Of a stretch of 64,000 nucleotides of DNA, positions 25,301 to 37,300 are shown piece by piece. Positions within the stretch are counted from its first letter, which is position 1, and each line of letters opens with the position of its first letter. The position numbers and the translations under genes are program-made. The notes beneath the pieces were generated by a model. The model did not search any database. It was not told where the DNA came from and saw nothing but the letters and a program-made list of their open reading frames with translations. The stretch comes from Patiria pectinifera (Eukaryota; Echinodermata; Asteroidea; Valvatida; Asterinidae). The DNA is taken from positions 7,626,001 through 7,690,000 of the forward strand of contig CM057130.1 of assembly GCA_029964075.1 (NCBI GenBank), given 5' to 3'.

Positions 25301-28300
25301 CGTTTGTTGTGGAGAATTTCTGTGTTTGTTCATTAATTGCCAGTGTTATCACTAAGTCATATTATTTTTATACAAATGCTCACAATTGTGTACATTTATA
25401 GAGTCCTTAAATATTGATTAGGAATATGTGAAAACTTGATTTGCTGCAACTTCGTTATTCCTTTGCAGGAAAAAAAATGTAACTCATTTTATCCCACACC
25501 TGTTTACGTTACATACCTAGTGTGGACATTCCCTTGCTTTCGTGTAGTTAAGAAAAATCTCTGCAAAAAACTCATTTTACTTTCACTGTGAAAACACTTT
25601 CAATCCATTTTTTCCCTATGATTCCCTTTAGTATTTCTCTTCATTTTGCCACAGATAAACCTAACCCCAAAATGCCTCTAAACCTGTTTTCCAGAAAGGG
25701 GGAAACACTGTGTGGACTTGCCCACATCCACACAACGCCGCTGCTACCTGACTTATGTGGACCTCTTTTGTTCAGAAGTCCACACAGTGAATGTAATGAC
25801 AGCTTGTACAACAAAATCCAATAGTTCTGCTGCATAAGAATTACCTAAATGAAACGACCAAGAATGGCTTTGACATGTTTGTAAATAACTAATCCTGCAG
25901 CTAGCGGGAAAGAATCAACTTGGAAAAGGTGAGGGAAAAAGGAGGCCAATAATGGCCTGAAGTGCTTCAGACGATTGAATGTACTCTGGTTTAATGTAGG
26001 CACGGACCTGTACACACTGTGACACATACTGCGTGCCAATGGCTGGCTGGTTTACTTAGGCTGTGTACTCCTTTGTGTCCCAGTTGTTACTGTCACTTGA
26101 CTTGGCCTGGTGATGAAGTGACTTTTTTTCTCTCACAGACAGAAAGTTTATTTGTTGTGCCTTTGTCGTCGGACCGGGTGTTTTGCTTTTCAAGAGACTG
26201 TTGAGTTGTAGGATATTTGTAGACTGAGGGTACTGGGGTGGGCGCCACGCAGTTTACGTGGTCGCTGCCTTTGAATCAGGCATTTTTGTGGATTCTGTTT
26301 TGTAATTTTGCATGTGGTGCAAATACTGGTGATGGGGGCCACATGTTGGCTATTATACAGCATCACAGCATTGGGACTCATATTATATTTTCAACTGTGG
26401 CTTAAAGTTGCAAGGCAGATATATGCTTGGGCCCAATATAAAATTTAAAAAAATTCATAGGGTTGCAGATGCTCTCCCCAAAAAAGTGTTTTATATTTAT
26501 ATATATATTTTTAATAAAACATACAAGTTAATAATTTATTCAGAGAAAAAAACCCAAATTTGTTGAAGAGCACGGGAAAACAAGTTTGAAGTGAAAAATA
26601 TAAACCCATATTAAACTGTCATTGATGCTGTTCATAACAAGAACATAACTGAGCTACTTCAGTCGTTAGTTTGTGATCATGTGTGAAAGTAACCTCTCTT
26701 TAAGTAAACTGACTTTAATTTAAAACTAACTTTGCTCAATTCAACACGATTCTGCATAACTCATGTTAATTAATGAATAAGGGTCAGTGAATAAGAACAA
26801 GACTGGGAAAGCTAGACCATGTAAGTTACAAGTGACAGTCAGTCAGTTGGTCAGTGTGTCTGTTAGTCTGTCCATCAGTTAGTGAGATGGGCACCAAGAG
26901 GACACTATAGCTTGCCCTCTGGGACCAGCAAAAATAATAAATACAAAACAAAAACATGAACAAGTGTGATTCATCCTTTATGGGCAGATCTGTGTTCGAG
27001 AGGGTGATCTGTTACACAGTGCCCTGTGGAGACATGTGCACAATAGGGAGCAAGAGATTGTATTCGTCTCCACATGGCAATTTCTATAGATGAATACGTC
27101 TCCACAAGGTTATCACGAAATACATATATGGATTTTACTCAAAAAGAAGGAATTTCCAAGGTGTATTGACATGTCGGAAATTGAAGTATTTTATGTAATA
27201 TGTCCGAATTTCAGCCCAGGAAATTAATTCTGGTTCAAATAGGAGCATTTTGACACTACACTTTTTTAATTTAATTTTTTTTTGAGAACAAAGAAAAAGA
27301 ACCACAAGGATACAAATCTTCCAGTATGTGTGTTTTAATGCGTGATGCTTGTTCAAAAAGAAACAATAGAAAAAGACTGTTGTGTGTGTGGTTGTGTTTG
27401 CTGCTTTAAAAGTATTCGCGAAAAGTATCTGCTCTAAGTGTGTATTAAGTGAGTACTGACAGCTGACGGGTTTTCCAGATTATGGGATTGGGTACCCGTA
27501 ACCGACTACATATTTACTTTCAGAATCTCTCAGACAAGAAAGACAAGAAATCAAGAATGCCAGTGAATTTTGATTTTGAAAATGAAAAATGAAAAAAGAA
27601 GGAGATTTCACATTTATTTGCATGTTCACGTGCAACAGATGCTCGTGAAGGTTGAAGTTTACACCGTAAAGCTATCAAGCCCTTCAGACATCTTCCGGGA
27701 TTTGAATTTTGGGGTTGGGTTTCTTTTACGGGTAACCGGTTACCCGTGATTTACTTCAATAGGTTATCCGGTTCCCGTATTACCCGTAAGTACACACCAC
27801 TTAGTTCTACCTTATTCTTGAGAACACATTTGCAAACTCCTAATAAAAACAATTAATATTTTCTTTTTTAAACATTAAAAAAAAAAAACACTCTTTCAAC
27901 TTGTTTTGTCTGGTCTGAAGCTGAATACAGGCGGGCCCTACCTCTTATATCAGCCACTTCATAACAACCCCATCAGCAATTATTAGATAAATGACAGTGC
28001 TGCGTGGTGTTTACTAAACCCAACCCAGCTGAATGGGCCTTCACATCCCAGGCCCAACCTGACATCTGCATGGCAACACCAGCTCATGTTCTTTGAGTTT
28101 TCTCTCAAACGTTGCCGTGCCTGTACGCCTCTTGTTTGACAGAGGGAGGGGGGGGGGGAGGGGGTCAGATTCGAATGTCAGATATATTAACATTCAAAGG
28201 ATGCTACTATTAACATGAATACCATTGATTTCTACAGTGAACACATTGAACAATAATAGGGGTAATGTCCAGATTGCATTGTGTTGTTATAGCCTTTGGA

Positions 28301-31300
28301 ATCGTGAACAAATCATGCATATTCATTAAGTTGATGTAAAGATAAGCATGGATGCAACTTTAACCATGGAGAAATAAGAAAATACGTTTTTGTATTCCTC
28401 CTATAATATTAGCATTTTGATGACATTTATGCACATGTACTTAATGAAATATGTGCCTGATTTACATATCTTTACACACAATCATACAAATTAATTATTC
28501 CCGAATTTACAAGTATTTCCATGAACCGGATCCATGCCTAATGAATGCACATCAATTTTCATGCATGAGAAATTTATCGTGCAGTTTCGAGGCATCGGCA
28601 ATACTTTTTGTTTGTAAAACAATACTCACGTTTGTTATAGCTAAAGCAAGATGTGATTGGAAAATAATATTGAATTGCCCTCTCATGTTCCCATACATCT
28701 GTTTTATATACTCCATGATCTGTCACATTTCTAATTTGAGTTTCTTTAATTTGAATACCTTGTTGAGGTGCATATCAGTAAAATACAGTTCCATTTTTTG
28801 CCAAAGTTTTTCCCTGCATGTTTTTTTTTCTCGTTGAACTAACCTAAAATTGCAAGTTCCATAAATTTCCAGCACAACTTTAAGTCACCTCCGGGCTCAC
28901 AATGATTTCAAGAAGAAAAAAAAATTGTTCAGTTTCATGCTCGTCTGCTTTCTGCCTCTCAGCACAGCTCAGTAAATTCCACGAAATTTTATATCGGATC
29001 CCCATCTTGCCTGATTCGGTTGTCATATCGTAACCAATCCACACAGGCCCTTCAGCCAGCGCAGAAAAGAATGGTTTATGGTCCTCTGCAGATATTAAAC
29101 CTGCTCCAGTGATAATTGTTGTGATAAAGCGCCCATAAAGAGCCCGTCAGCACTTAGCAAGCTTTTGTATCACAGCTTTTTCAAGTTTTTTTTTCTTCGG
29201 TAAATGCGTGTATAGAGATAATCAAATTATCGGTTGTCATCGAGTTTAGGGGTGCTGCATACAGCGCTCTCAAATGCCTGGGAATTTCACTGGTGCCACG
29301 TGTTGGTTGATAATTTTTTTTTTTTTGAATAGGTGTGGTTCAAAGACCTCAAAGGAACAGAGGAATGGAATTATCAAAAGAGAGGGTAGATTTTTAGATT
29401 TTATTTTGATGTGGAATCCTTTTATGTTTGATTTTTTTTTTTCTGGAGAGGGGGAAGCCTAACTGTGAAAGAACAGCATCATTGAAAGTGGTCGAATAGG
29501 TCACTTAAAATCTCCAGCGTCTCCTGATTATCTAGTCACAGAGAAGGACCTTGTATCTGAAATTAAGCTGATTGTGTTTGAAACCTGTTCCATGTTTGTG
29601 GGTCAGTCGCATCATTATAGCTGTGTGGTTGAACTGTGATCAAACATTATTACCCAAAAATGAGAAATATTCATTCCGAAAGCATAAAGCTGACCATTAC
29701 AATAGATGATTTCATTTTGTGCCCATCAGGAACAAAATTACAGTACTAATTCTATAAAAAATTTCACATGAACCCTCCAGAAGTCGTGGTCCAACTCCCC
29801 ATGTCTAAGAAGAGGCAGAGAGAGAACTTATGTCCACATCCAGCATTCAAAATTAGGCCAAAAAAGTGCCAATTTGTCATTGAAGCACTTTCCAAATATG
29901 TGAAATTATCCACGGCCAACTGCATGGGACCACATGTACATGTAGTTCACAAATGTGTTGGGCACAAGTATTTAAGTTCTGCATTGCAAAAACAGCCAGA
30001 TTCTCTGTGGATTTTTGCCTAGCGTGCAACTTTGCTAAGTAATAGTGGTAAGCGCTCAATAGAATTGGTCCAGACCTGGAAAGTCTTCAATTTGGCTCAG
30101 ATCTCCAGTGATATTTACCTCCTCCTATCTCTGTTTATTCAGCTAACCCCTCCCCTGCCCCCCTCCTTCCTGTATTGCACCCCTTGGGCCCTCTTGTATT
30201 GTTCCTTAACCCCCTCATCAGTGCATCTGTGCATCTTGCTTGAGGCAGAGGGGTCACCACTGTGGTCAGTTGTCATGGGAAACTCTGGACACTGAATGAT
30301 GAGGTGGACTACTTAGAATGTGATGTTTTTCTTGTTGGCCCTTCGCAAGCCCATTTTGTGTTAAAAAAAAATCCCTTATCTAAAAAATCCCACAACCTCT
30401 GTCAAACATTTGGTCCTCTTGTTATCTTTGGTACGGTCGGCATGCGTTCATTACAGTTTTATTACTGTGGGTCAGCCAGCCGTGTGAGCTTGAAACAGAG
30501 GGAGGGAGCCCGTGTGATGGAACAGCTCCCTTTGGATGAGCTTAAAGCATTTCATCAGGCCCAGCAAGTACACACATGTACATGTGTGTTCATGTACAGT
30601 ACTGTGTTGTATGGGGGCGCGAAGGGCATAATGTATGGTCAGCATTCCAACACAGTTATATAACTGACGTGTATGCCTGGGCATAATCGGCATTTAATGA
30701 CATTGATTGTTTTATTGGTTGCATTATTACAATTACAATAATAGTAAATCATGTCGATTAACAATTTGTTTTTTAGGTTTAAGGCTAATACATGTATTTC
30801 AAGTTATTTTTTAGGACTATGATCAACTGTCTGTTTCATTTTATTGCAGGCTTCCTGCTATGTCCACATTTTATTTTTATATTTTTTTATTTGTTAAAGA
30901 GTTTGTTGGTATTATTTTTGTTTATCACTGAAAGGTTTCCATCTTTTGAAAAATCAAACGGACGTTTTTTTCTTAGTTATCAATAAGAGGATTTTCTTTT
31001 AGGGTTTGAGGTTGAATTCATCTTTATTATTTATCTTCATTGATGCCTTATTTTATTTAAAATAGAATAACCTTGTAGTGTTTTATTTATTTATTTATTT
31101 ATTATATTTATTTCTTATTAATCCTGGGTGATCCATTCAGTGAGAAAAACTCACCGATCTCCCATGGATCCCAGCTCACACAAAACTACTATTAAAATAC
31201 ATTTAAAAGTACACATGTACAATGTAAGAATATTAAAAAATTCATTGAAATAAACTTAGATAAAATAGGAATTACACAGTTCAACAGACATTTACAATAC

Positions 31301-34300
31301 AATACAAAACATCGCTGCAAGATGACATCTCCCCCCCCCCCCTGTTCTTTTTTTTTTTTTTTTTTTCTTCGCTTATTATAAACGAAAAATGTATTACTTT
31401 TTTTAAGTGTTGATACTCCCATGAGCGTGATCGTGATTGATGGTAACACACATACATTGTGACTACCTGTTCTGGTCCACCCTGAAGTGAAATAGCGGCC
31501 AGTCGTGGTGAACATGCCAGTAGGGGGGGGGGGGACAGGCGGGTGGGTGGGCAAGCAGGCAGACGGTAGGGGGAAATCGGACACAAGGTAGACGACTATG
31601 TCATGATCAAGTGGATTGTACAACATGAACTGCGTCATCGGCCGGCCCCCGTGACGTCTTTCCGCAGACGGTCGGTGAAATCAAAATTACTGTGGGGTAA
31701 AGCGGAGGGACACCACGTAACTTGCTTCAGCCACAGTCTCACTGTATTGGGCCAATGAACGCTATGTCTTACAGACCAGATTCATTTAGGAGATGACCAT
31801 TATTGATTTCCCTACTTCATCTTTTTTTTCCCCCCTCTGGACGGAGTTGTATTTATTCAGTGTTTCCTTGACGGTTTAGCGAGTCTTGTGGAATTTCAAA
31901 TATCATTGTACTTAGCCCATTTCTTTGATCGACATTATTTTGTGTGTCAGTTTTTGCATTTTTTTTTAGCTTCAATGATAATGAATTAGAGATTCATAAG
32001 CCAATGGAAATAATGCGATGTAGCCACTCTTAGTTATGATGATCATCCAATGGAGGCATTAGCATGAGATATTCCATGAAAAGGTTTTTGCGGTAACCCC
32101 ATGTGAATGAATAATATCTCTTAGTGAGTTGTGTGGTGACATTTCGAACAGTATGCTCTGCTCGTCATCAGGAGATGTTCCATGTTTGTTTCGGACATTC
32201 AGATGTGAGATTTTGGTTCTTTCGGGACATCGTTGTGTCATCTCTCTTGCCCAGATCATCAAGGATCTGTCCCCAGCCTCCATAGTTCCTGGAAAAAACT
32301 TTGTGGGTCTTCCTTAAACTGTTCTCTCGTTTCTTCAAGAAGGCTGCGGAAAGCGGGGGAAGAGCCCTAACACCCATTTCAAACTGATGTTCCGGAGTCA
32401 CTGTGAATCAAATGGTATGAGGAGCAAGAATATACTCGGGAGTCTTTCCTCACAGTCAATCTGTTTCAAATGCTGAACTTTTCATGAACTTAATTGCCAT
32501 CATTTGAACAATTTGGTTCTCCTGCAGTTTAAGACTTCTGCAGTCTACTTTCCCTTCAAAATTTTGCAAAGTATGGCAAAAATAGGAAAGTTCACTTGAC
32601 CACCCTGCAAAAGCTCTGGCCTGTTTTGGTCATTAGTTTTTGTGGTTCTTAGAAGAACCAGTTCTCAGAAGAACCACTAGCTATAGGGGATTTTTCCAAG
32701 TTTGTTCCAAGTTGGGCATAATGACTACACCCTCTTGTTCCAAAAAGTCTCCAAGAGATCACGTGACTGTTACTGACAAGATGACATCACTACCATGGGT
32801 AGTTCCTTGAGATATAGACCTCCATCTTACTGTACTCCTTTTTGTATATTTGTCTGATAATTTTAGAGGCCACCCTATTTGTTTGAGTGTGGGAATTCTA
32901 TCTTGGATTTGTGGCCCTTAGTCTCGTAAATGTCAGACCATTGTGTATAGAAGGCCTCTAAGTAAAATTCCAAGGTGAAATTGCCTGACCATGACTTTTA
33001 AAAACACCCTTCATGTGTACCACTGTTGGTGTGATTATTTATGTACGTGTATATGGTCAGTCTGGCCACGGGTTGGGGTGCTTGCACTTCACAATGCGCA
33101 ACAACAAGGACATTAAACCGTCAATGACCGCAGACCAATGCCAGAATTAGAATGTTTAATGACGTTTCCTGATAGTTCAGTTCAGGAAACCGGGCGCAAG
33201 TATTTACCCTCCGAGCAACGATTGACGTAGTGAATTTTAAGAGCAGGATAGGGTAGAAAGTTTGAAATGATAGAAGTGTCGACTGGTATTAGTATTTTTT
33301 TATACTGAGCATTTGGCTGTAACAAACATCCCCATCAGCTCCCAAATTTTATATACATTTATTCTCAGCATTTACGACTGAAAATCACTGAAATGAATGG
33401 CTACTATACTCATACAATCAATATAGAGAAGTTGTACTTTACGTGTACAAAGACTCAAGTAATAAGTTGGAGTCTTCATTGGAAGAAATTTAAAAATCAA
33501 CAACTAAGCCCTACGGATCGGCAGGGTACAATATTTGTTTCTCTTAGTCAAAGAAGACAAACTTGTACATATTTATAAATGTTACAAACCTCAGGTTGTG
33601 GTATTTTAATGAGTTGGACAGTACAGGTTTTTAAATATTGGGTTTTGCGACACTAATGCAGTGTTGTAGTACCTTTTCTCGGTAGTTGTACTTGAGTACT
33701 ACTCGAGTACTTTTTTGGAGTACTCGTACTTGTACTCGTACTCGTACTTGTACTTGTACTCGTACTGGAATGTCAAAGTACTCGTACTCGACATGTCAAA
33801 ATTGTACTCGATCATCAAAGTACTCGTACTCGGAAAGCAGCACTCGAAAAAAAAAAATGGTATAGCTTGACTTACCATGGCCTTATTTTATCGATACTTT
33901 CAGTTTGAAATGGTTGATTGGCTATTCCTGATATTCCTCTGTGCACGTCCGGACAAACAAATTTAACAGCTAGCTGTCAGTCTGTATATCGATCTGACTG
34001 GGCCTGGGCCAATCACGCACAATGAACCATTTGCAGCATTGCCGTATTTGGAAATACAATTACTCGTACTTGGAAGAGTACTCGTACTCGGAAGTACTCG
34101 TACTCGGAAGTACTCGTACTCGGAAGTACTCGTACTCGGAAGTACTCGTACTCGGAAGTACTCGTACTCGGAAGTACTCGTACTCGGACTCGGAAGTACA
34201 AGTACTCGTACTCGGAAGTACAAGTACTCGTACTGGGAGACCTATAATTTTACTCCGAGGTACAAGTACTCGTACTCGCACTCGGCAACCTAAGTAGTAC

Positions 34301-37300
34301 TCGTTACTCGGAAAAAAAGTACTCAACTACAACACTGCACTAATGTAATTTTTATAATTACTCCAAAGTCAGTGCTTTACAAGAGCCCTTGCACAAGGAA
34401 AAACGTTAAAGCCTAAATGGACTTGAGACCATGACCTACTGCTTACTAATACATGAGACTGTTATTGGTGGTACATTAATCTCTACTACTGCTGTTACAA
34501 TATGATATCGGTCACCGCTCAAATGAGTCCCTTATAAGGAACTTTTTTCTGATCCTCTGGAATTTTAGACCACCTAAGGAAGTTACTACTGTGAATTGAA
34601 AAGGAAAATGGATGAGAAACAGTGAGAGAGATGGATAAAATACAGATGAAGAAAAGGAACTAATAACAGAGGGTATTTATGAGATTGAAATGAAAAGTTG
34701 GCAAAAAGTTTGTGGATGGAGACATATGATGGAAAAATAGTCCAAGTTGGAGAGGGGACATTTTTGTGTGGAGGAGGAGAGATAGGTTGAAGAGACGGGC
34801 AAGAAAGGATGGAGGAGAGGTAGCCAGAGAATCTCGAGAGGCTCATGGATAAAGATGAGAATAGGGGAACATCAGGGGTGTAAAATAGACAATGATAGAT
34901 AACGATGATGATGATTATGTTGATGGTGATGAATATTTTAGGGTTTATGGTGGTGATAGTTCCAGATTCACCGGTAGTTACGAAACATGAAATGGCTAAA
35001 ACATGGATCAATTGATGCATTCAGAGAGAATGATAATGACTCACTGAAAGGGTATGGAGAGAATGCATTTAAAGAATTCAGTGTTAATTAAGTCAAAAAC
35101 AATTTGATTGATGATACAGTAATGCAGCCTAAGTTCTTGGAATAGTTTTGTACAGTGTGTGCACGTCTTGTTTCTTGACTAAAGTTTTGGTTTCTACCCA
35201 TTTATTTTTTTGGTTACCCCAGATCTAGAGGCGGGACCAGCCAACAGTACCTTGCCAATCAACAACAACGACCATCCTATACCCAAGCGGAAAGGCAGCA
35301 TCAAGTGAGTACTCATTATCTGTCTCTTTATCACGTGTCCTTGGTCTTGGGGAAAAAAAAGTCATCCTTGAGTTCTAAGGCAAAAGGCGCCAAATGACTT
35401 ATCACATGTTTTCTGAGAAACACCTCAAAATCGCAAGAACCTCTCCTTGACATTTCCCGCTTCAGAAAGCCGACTGCAGACATTTTAAATGGAAAAAAAT
35501 GACATGCAAATGCAAACCTCGGAAAGCAATAACATTTACCCACGGAGTCATCAACACAGTGTTTGACTACTGGTTTTCCTGTATGAACGCATGTGTCTTT
35601 ACAGACTGGTTGAAACTGGTTTGAAAATAATGAAAAGTGGTATTTTTTTTTTTTTTGGAATTTTTTTTTGCTCTTATAAGATGTCTGGCCTTTCAGGAAA
35701 CCTAGGTGACGATGATGATGCAGCTAATCGTAATACAGCAACGACCTCGTCTTGATTTCCCCAAGTGATTGGCATTCGCCGTTGTTGGTGCGTCATGCAT
35801 TGGCATTAAGCTAATACGAAGCTTCAAAAAAAAAAAAATCTACTGATAGATGTTCAGAAGAACCCACGCCATCGTAGTTTCTCGATGAGATTTTTTTCTT
35901 ATTTGCATGACCGACCCCAGGGCTTCTAAAAATATCCATCGCTCTGAGAATTTTTTTGCGATATGAGCCCAATTTTTTTTTGGTCTTTGTTGCTGCATAG
36001 TATTTACATTCGGTGATGTGCAGATGTGCATGAACTGCCAGTTATTCAAGGAAAGCGGTGGGCAGCATTGTTGTGTTGTGTTCCACTCAGGGGAGATTAT
36101 TGACAGAGTCAGTGATTCCCTGAGCAGTGGTTTCCTGAAAATTAGCCGGCCGTGACCTTCTATCCCACGACATTGGCAGAATCGACTTCCCAAACAGTGA
36201 AGCTGTAAAAAGATACAAATAGGAAGTAGCTGAACACTAATGAACATGATCCCGAATGCGTGCAGGTTAACACGCTCAAGCACGGAGATATAAGATACTA
36301 CAGCCCTGAACAATTCAGGGCACAGATCCGGCAGTCGGTCACCAAAAGCCGTTGTCGCATTATCATTGGAATTCAACAGATGATGAGCTTGGAGTCTAGT
36401 TGCACCCATTGACCAAATAGCATTGGGCTATGACACGTGGTGCGTGTGTTTCCTTGTTCATGGCAGATCCATTAAGGAAATGAACATCTATCATTTTTTC
36501 TGGATATGGCCACAGACCGACCCATGCAGACTTTTACCCACAACTTGTCATCAGAGTGATCGGGGACCGCCATTTTTTCGTCCTTTTTGAAGCTTGATCT
36601 TTGTGTTCTCGTCATGTTTAGGAAATGGTTAACCAGCCCCGTCAGAAAGTTGAGCACTAAACAGTTGGAGAGAATCGACGGCTCAAAAGGGAGGAAACTC
36701 CACGACGACTTGGCAGTTACGGTAAGGATCCGCCAAAAAAAGCCAGTTTTTTCCAACGCTGGTCGGCCGACCAGCGTTGGAAATTGATACAAAAATACCA
36801 CTTTTCTTGAAAATGACAGTATACCAGGTGCCATGATTTTACAGGATGCTTTACACTGTCATTCACTAACAGTCCAGCTAGGTATTTCAAAATGATTTGG
36901 TAGTTTTATTTTTTGATGTTTGCAAATGTTGTATTTTCCCTATAAAAGTGTACAGTGAAATCTCAATAAGTCAAACTCTGATAACTCAAAACAACTGCTA
37001 AGTCAAGCAAAGAATCCATTCCCTTTAGTAGTATAACAATGATATACAACCCTGCTTAACTCTGCTTGAAGCCCGGTTCTGCGTGGAAGCGAAAGCAAAT
37101 GCGAATTTGTGACGTTATGGCAAGTATTCACGCTGGGAATTCGTAAAAGTTGAGCATATTTCAACTTGGGCGAATTTCGCAGCGAATGTTTCATGACGTC
37201 AAATTCGCATGAAGTATGAAACGGGCTTAAGTCAAATTTTGAACCTGTTCTCTTGAGGTTTGACTTATCGAGATTCCACTGTAATCTCTCAACTCCATTC

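Larger units (their letters stand above)
16379..35222. other. intron 1, 18.8 kb
   Basis: Largest intron in the model. It holds two TTAA MITEs (17633, 21661), the hAT element at 33659, a (TTTA)n stretch at 31079, G/C tracts, and short palindromes at 27728 and 30570. ORFs up to 174 codons occur but have no splice context, homology or coding texture. Repeat-free, GC-balanced islands at about 22660-22860 and 28900-29170 may be regulatory. An intron this long before the shared exons fits an internal promoter. Confidence 0.6.

Noticed and set aside
31192..31638. 148-codon minus-strand ORF with Pro/Lys tracts
   Set aside because: Composed of poly-C, poly-T and simple sequence translations; no homology.
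34013..34326. overlapping ORFs on both strands rich in SYSEVLVL or [12 protein letters not shown]
   Set aside because: Translations of the 16-bp TACTCG tandem array in the hAT element, not proteins.
33659..34337. possible CRISPR-like spacing of TACTCG repeats
   Set aside because: Eukaryotic locus, head-to-tail repeats without unique spacers, and the element has hAT ends and an 8 bp duplication.
35840..36409. 189-codon minus-strand ORF in intron 2
   Set aside because: Hydrophobic mixed sequence with no recognisable family; no acceptor/donor set. Probably chance.
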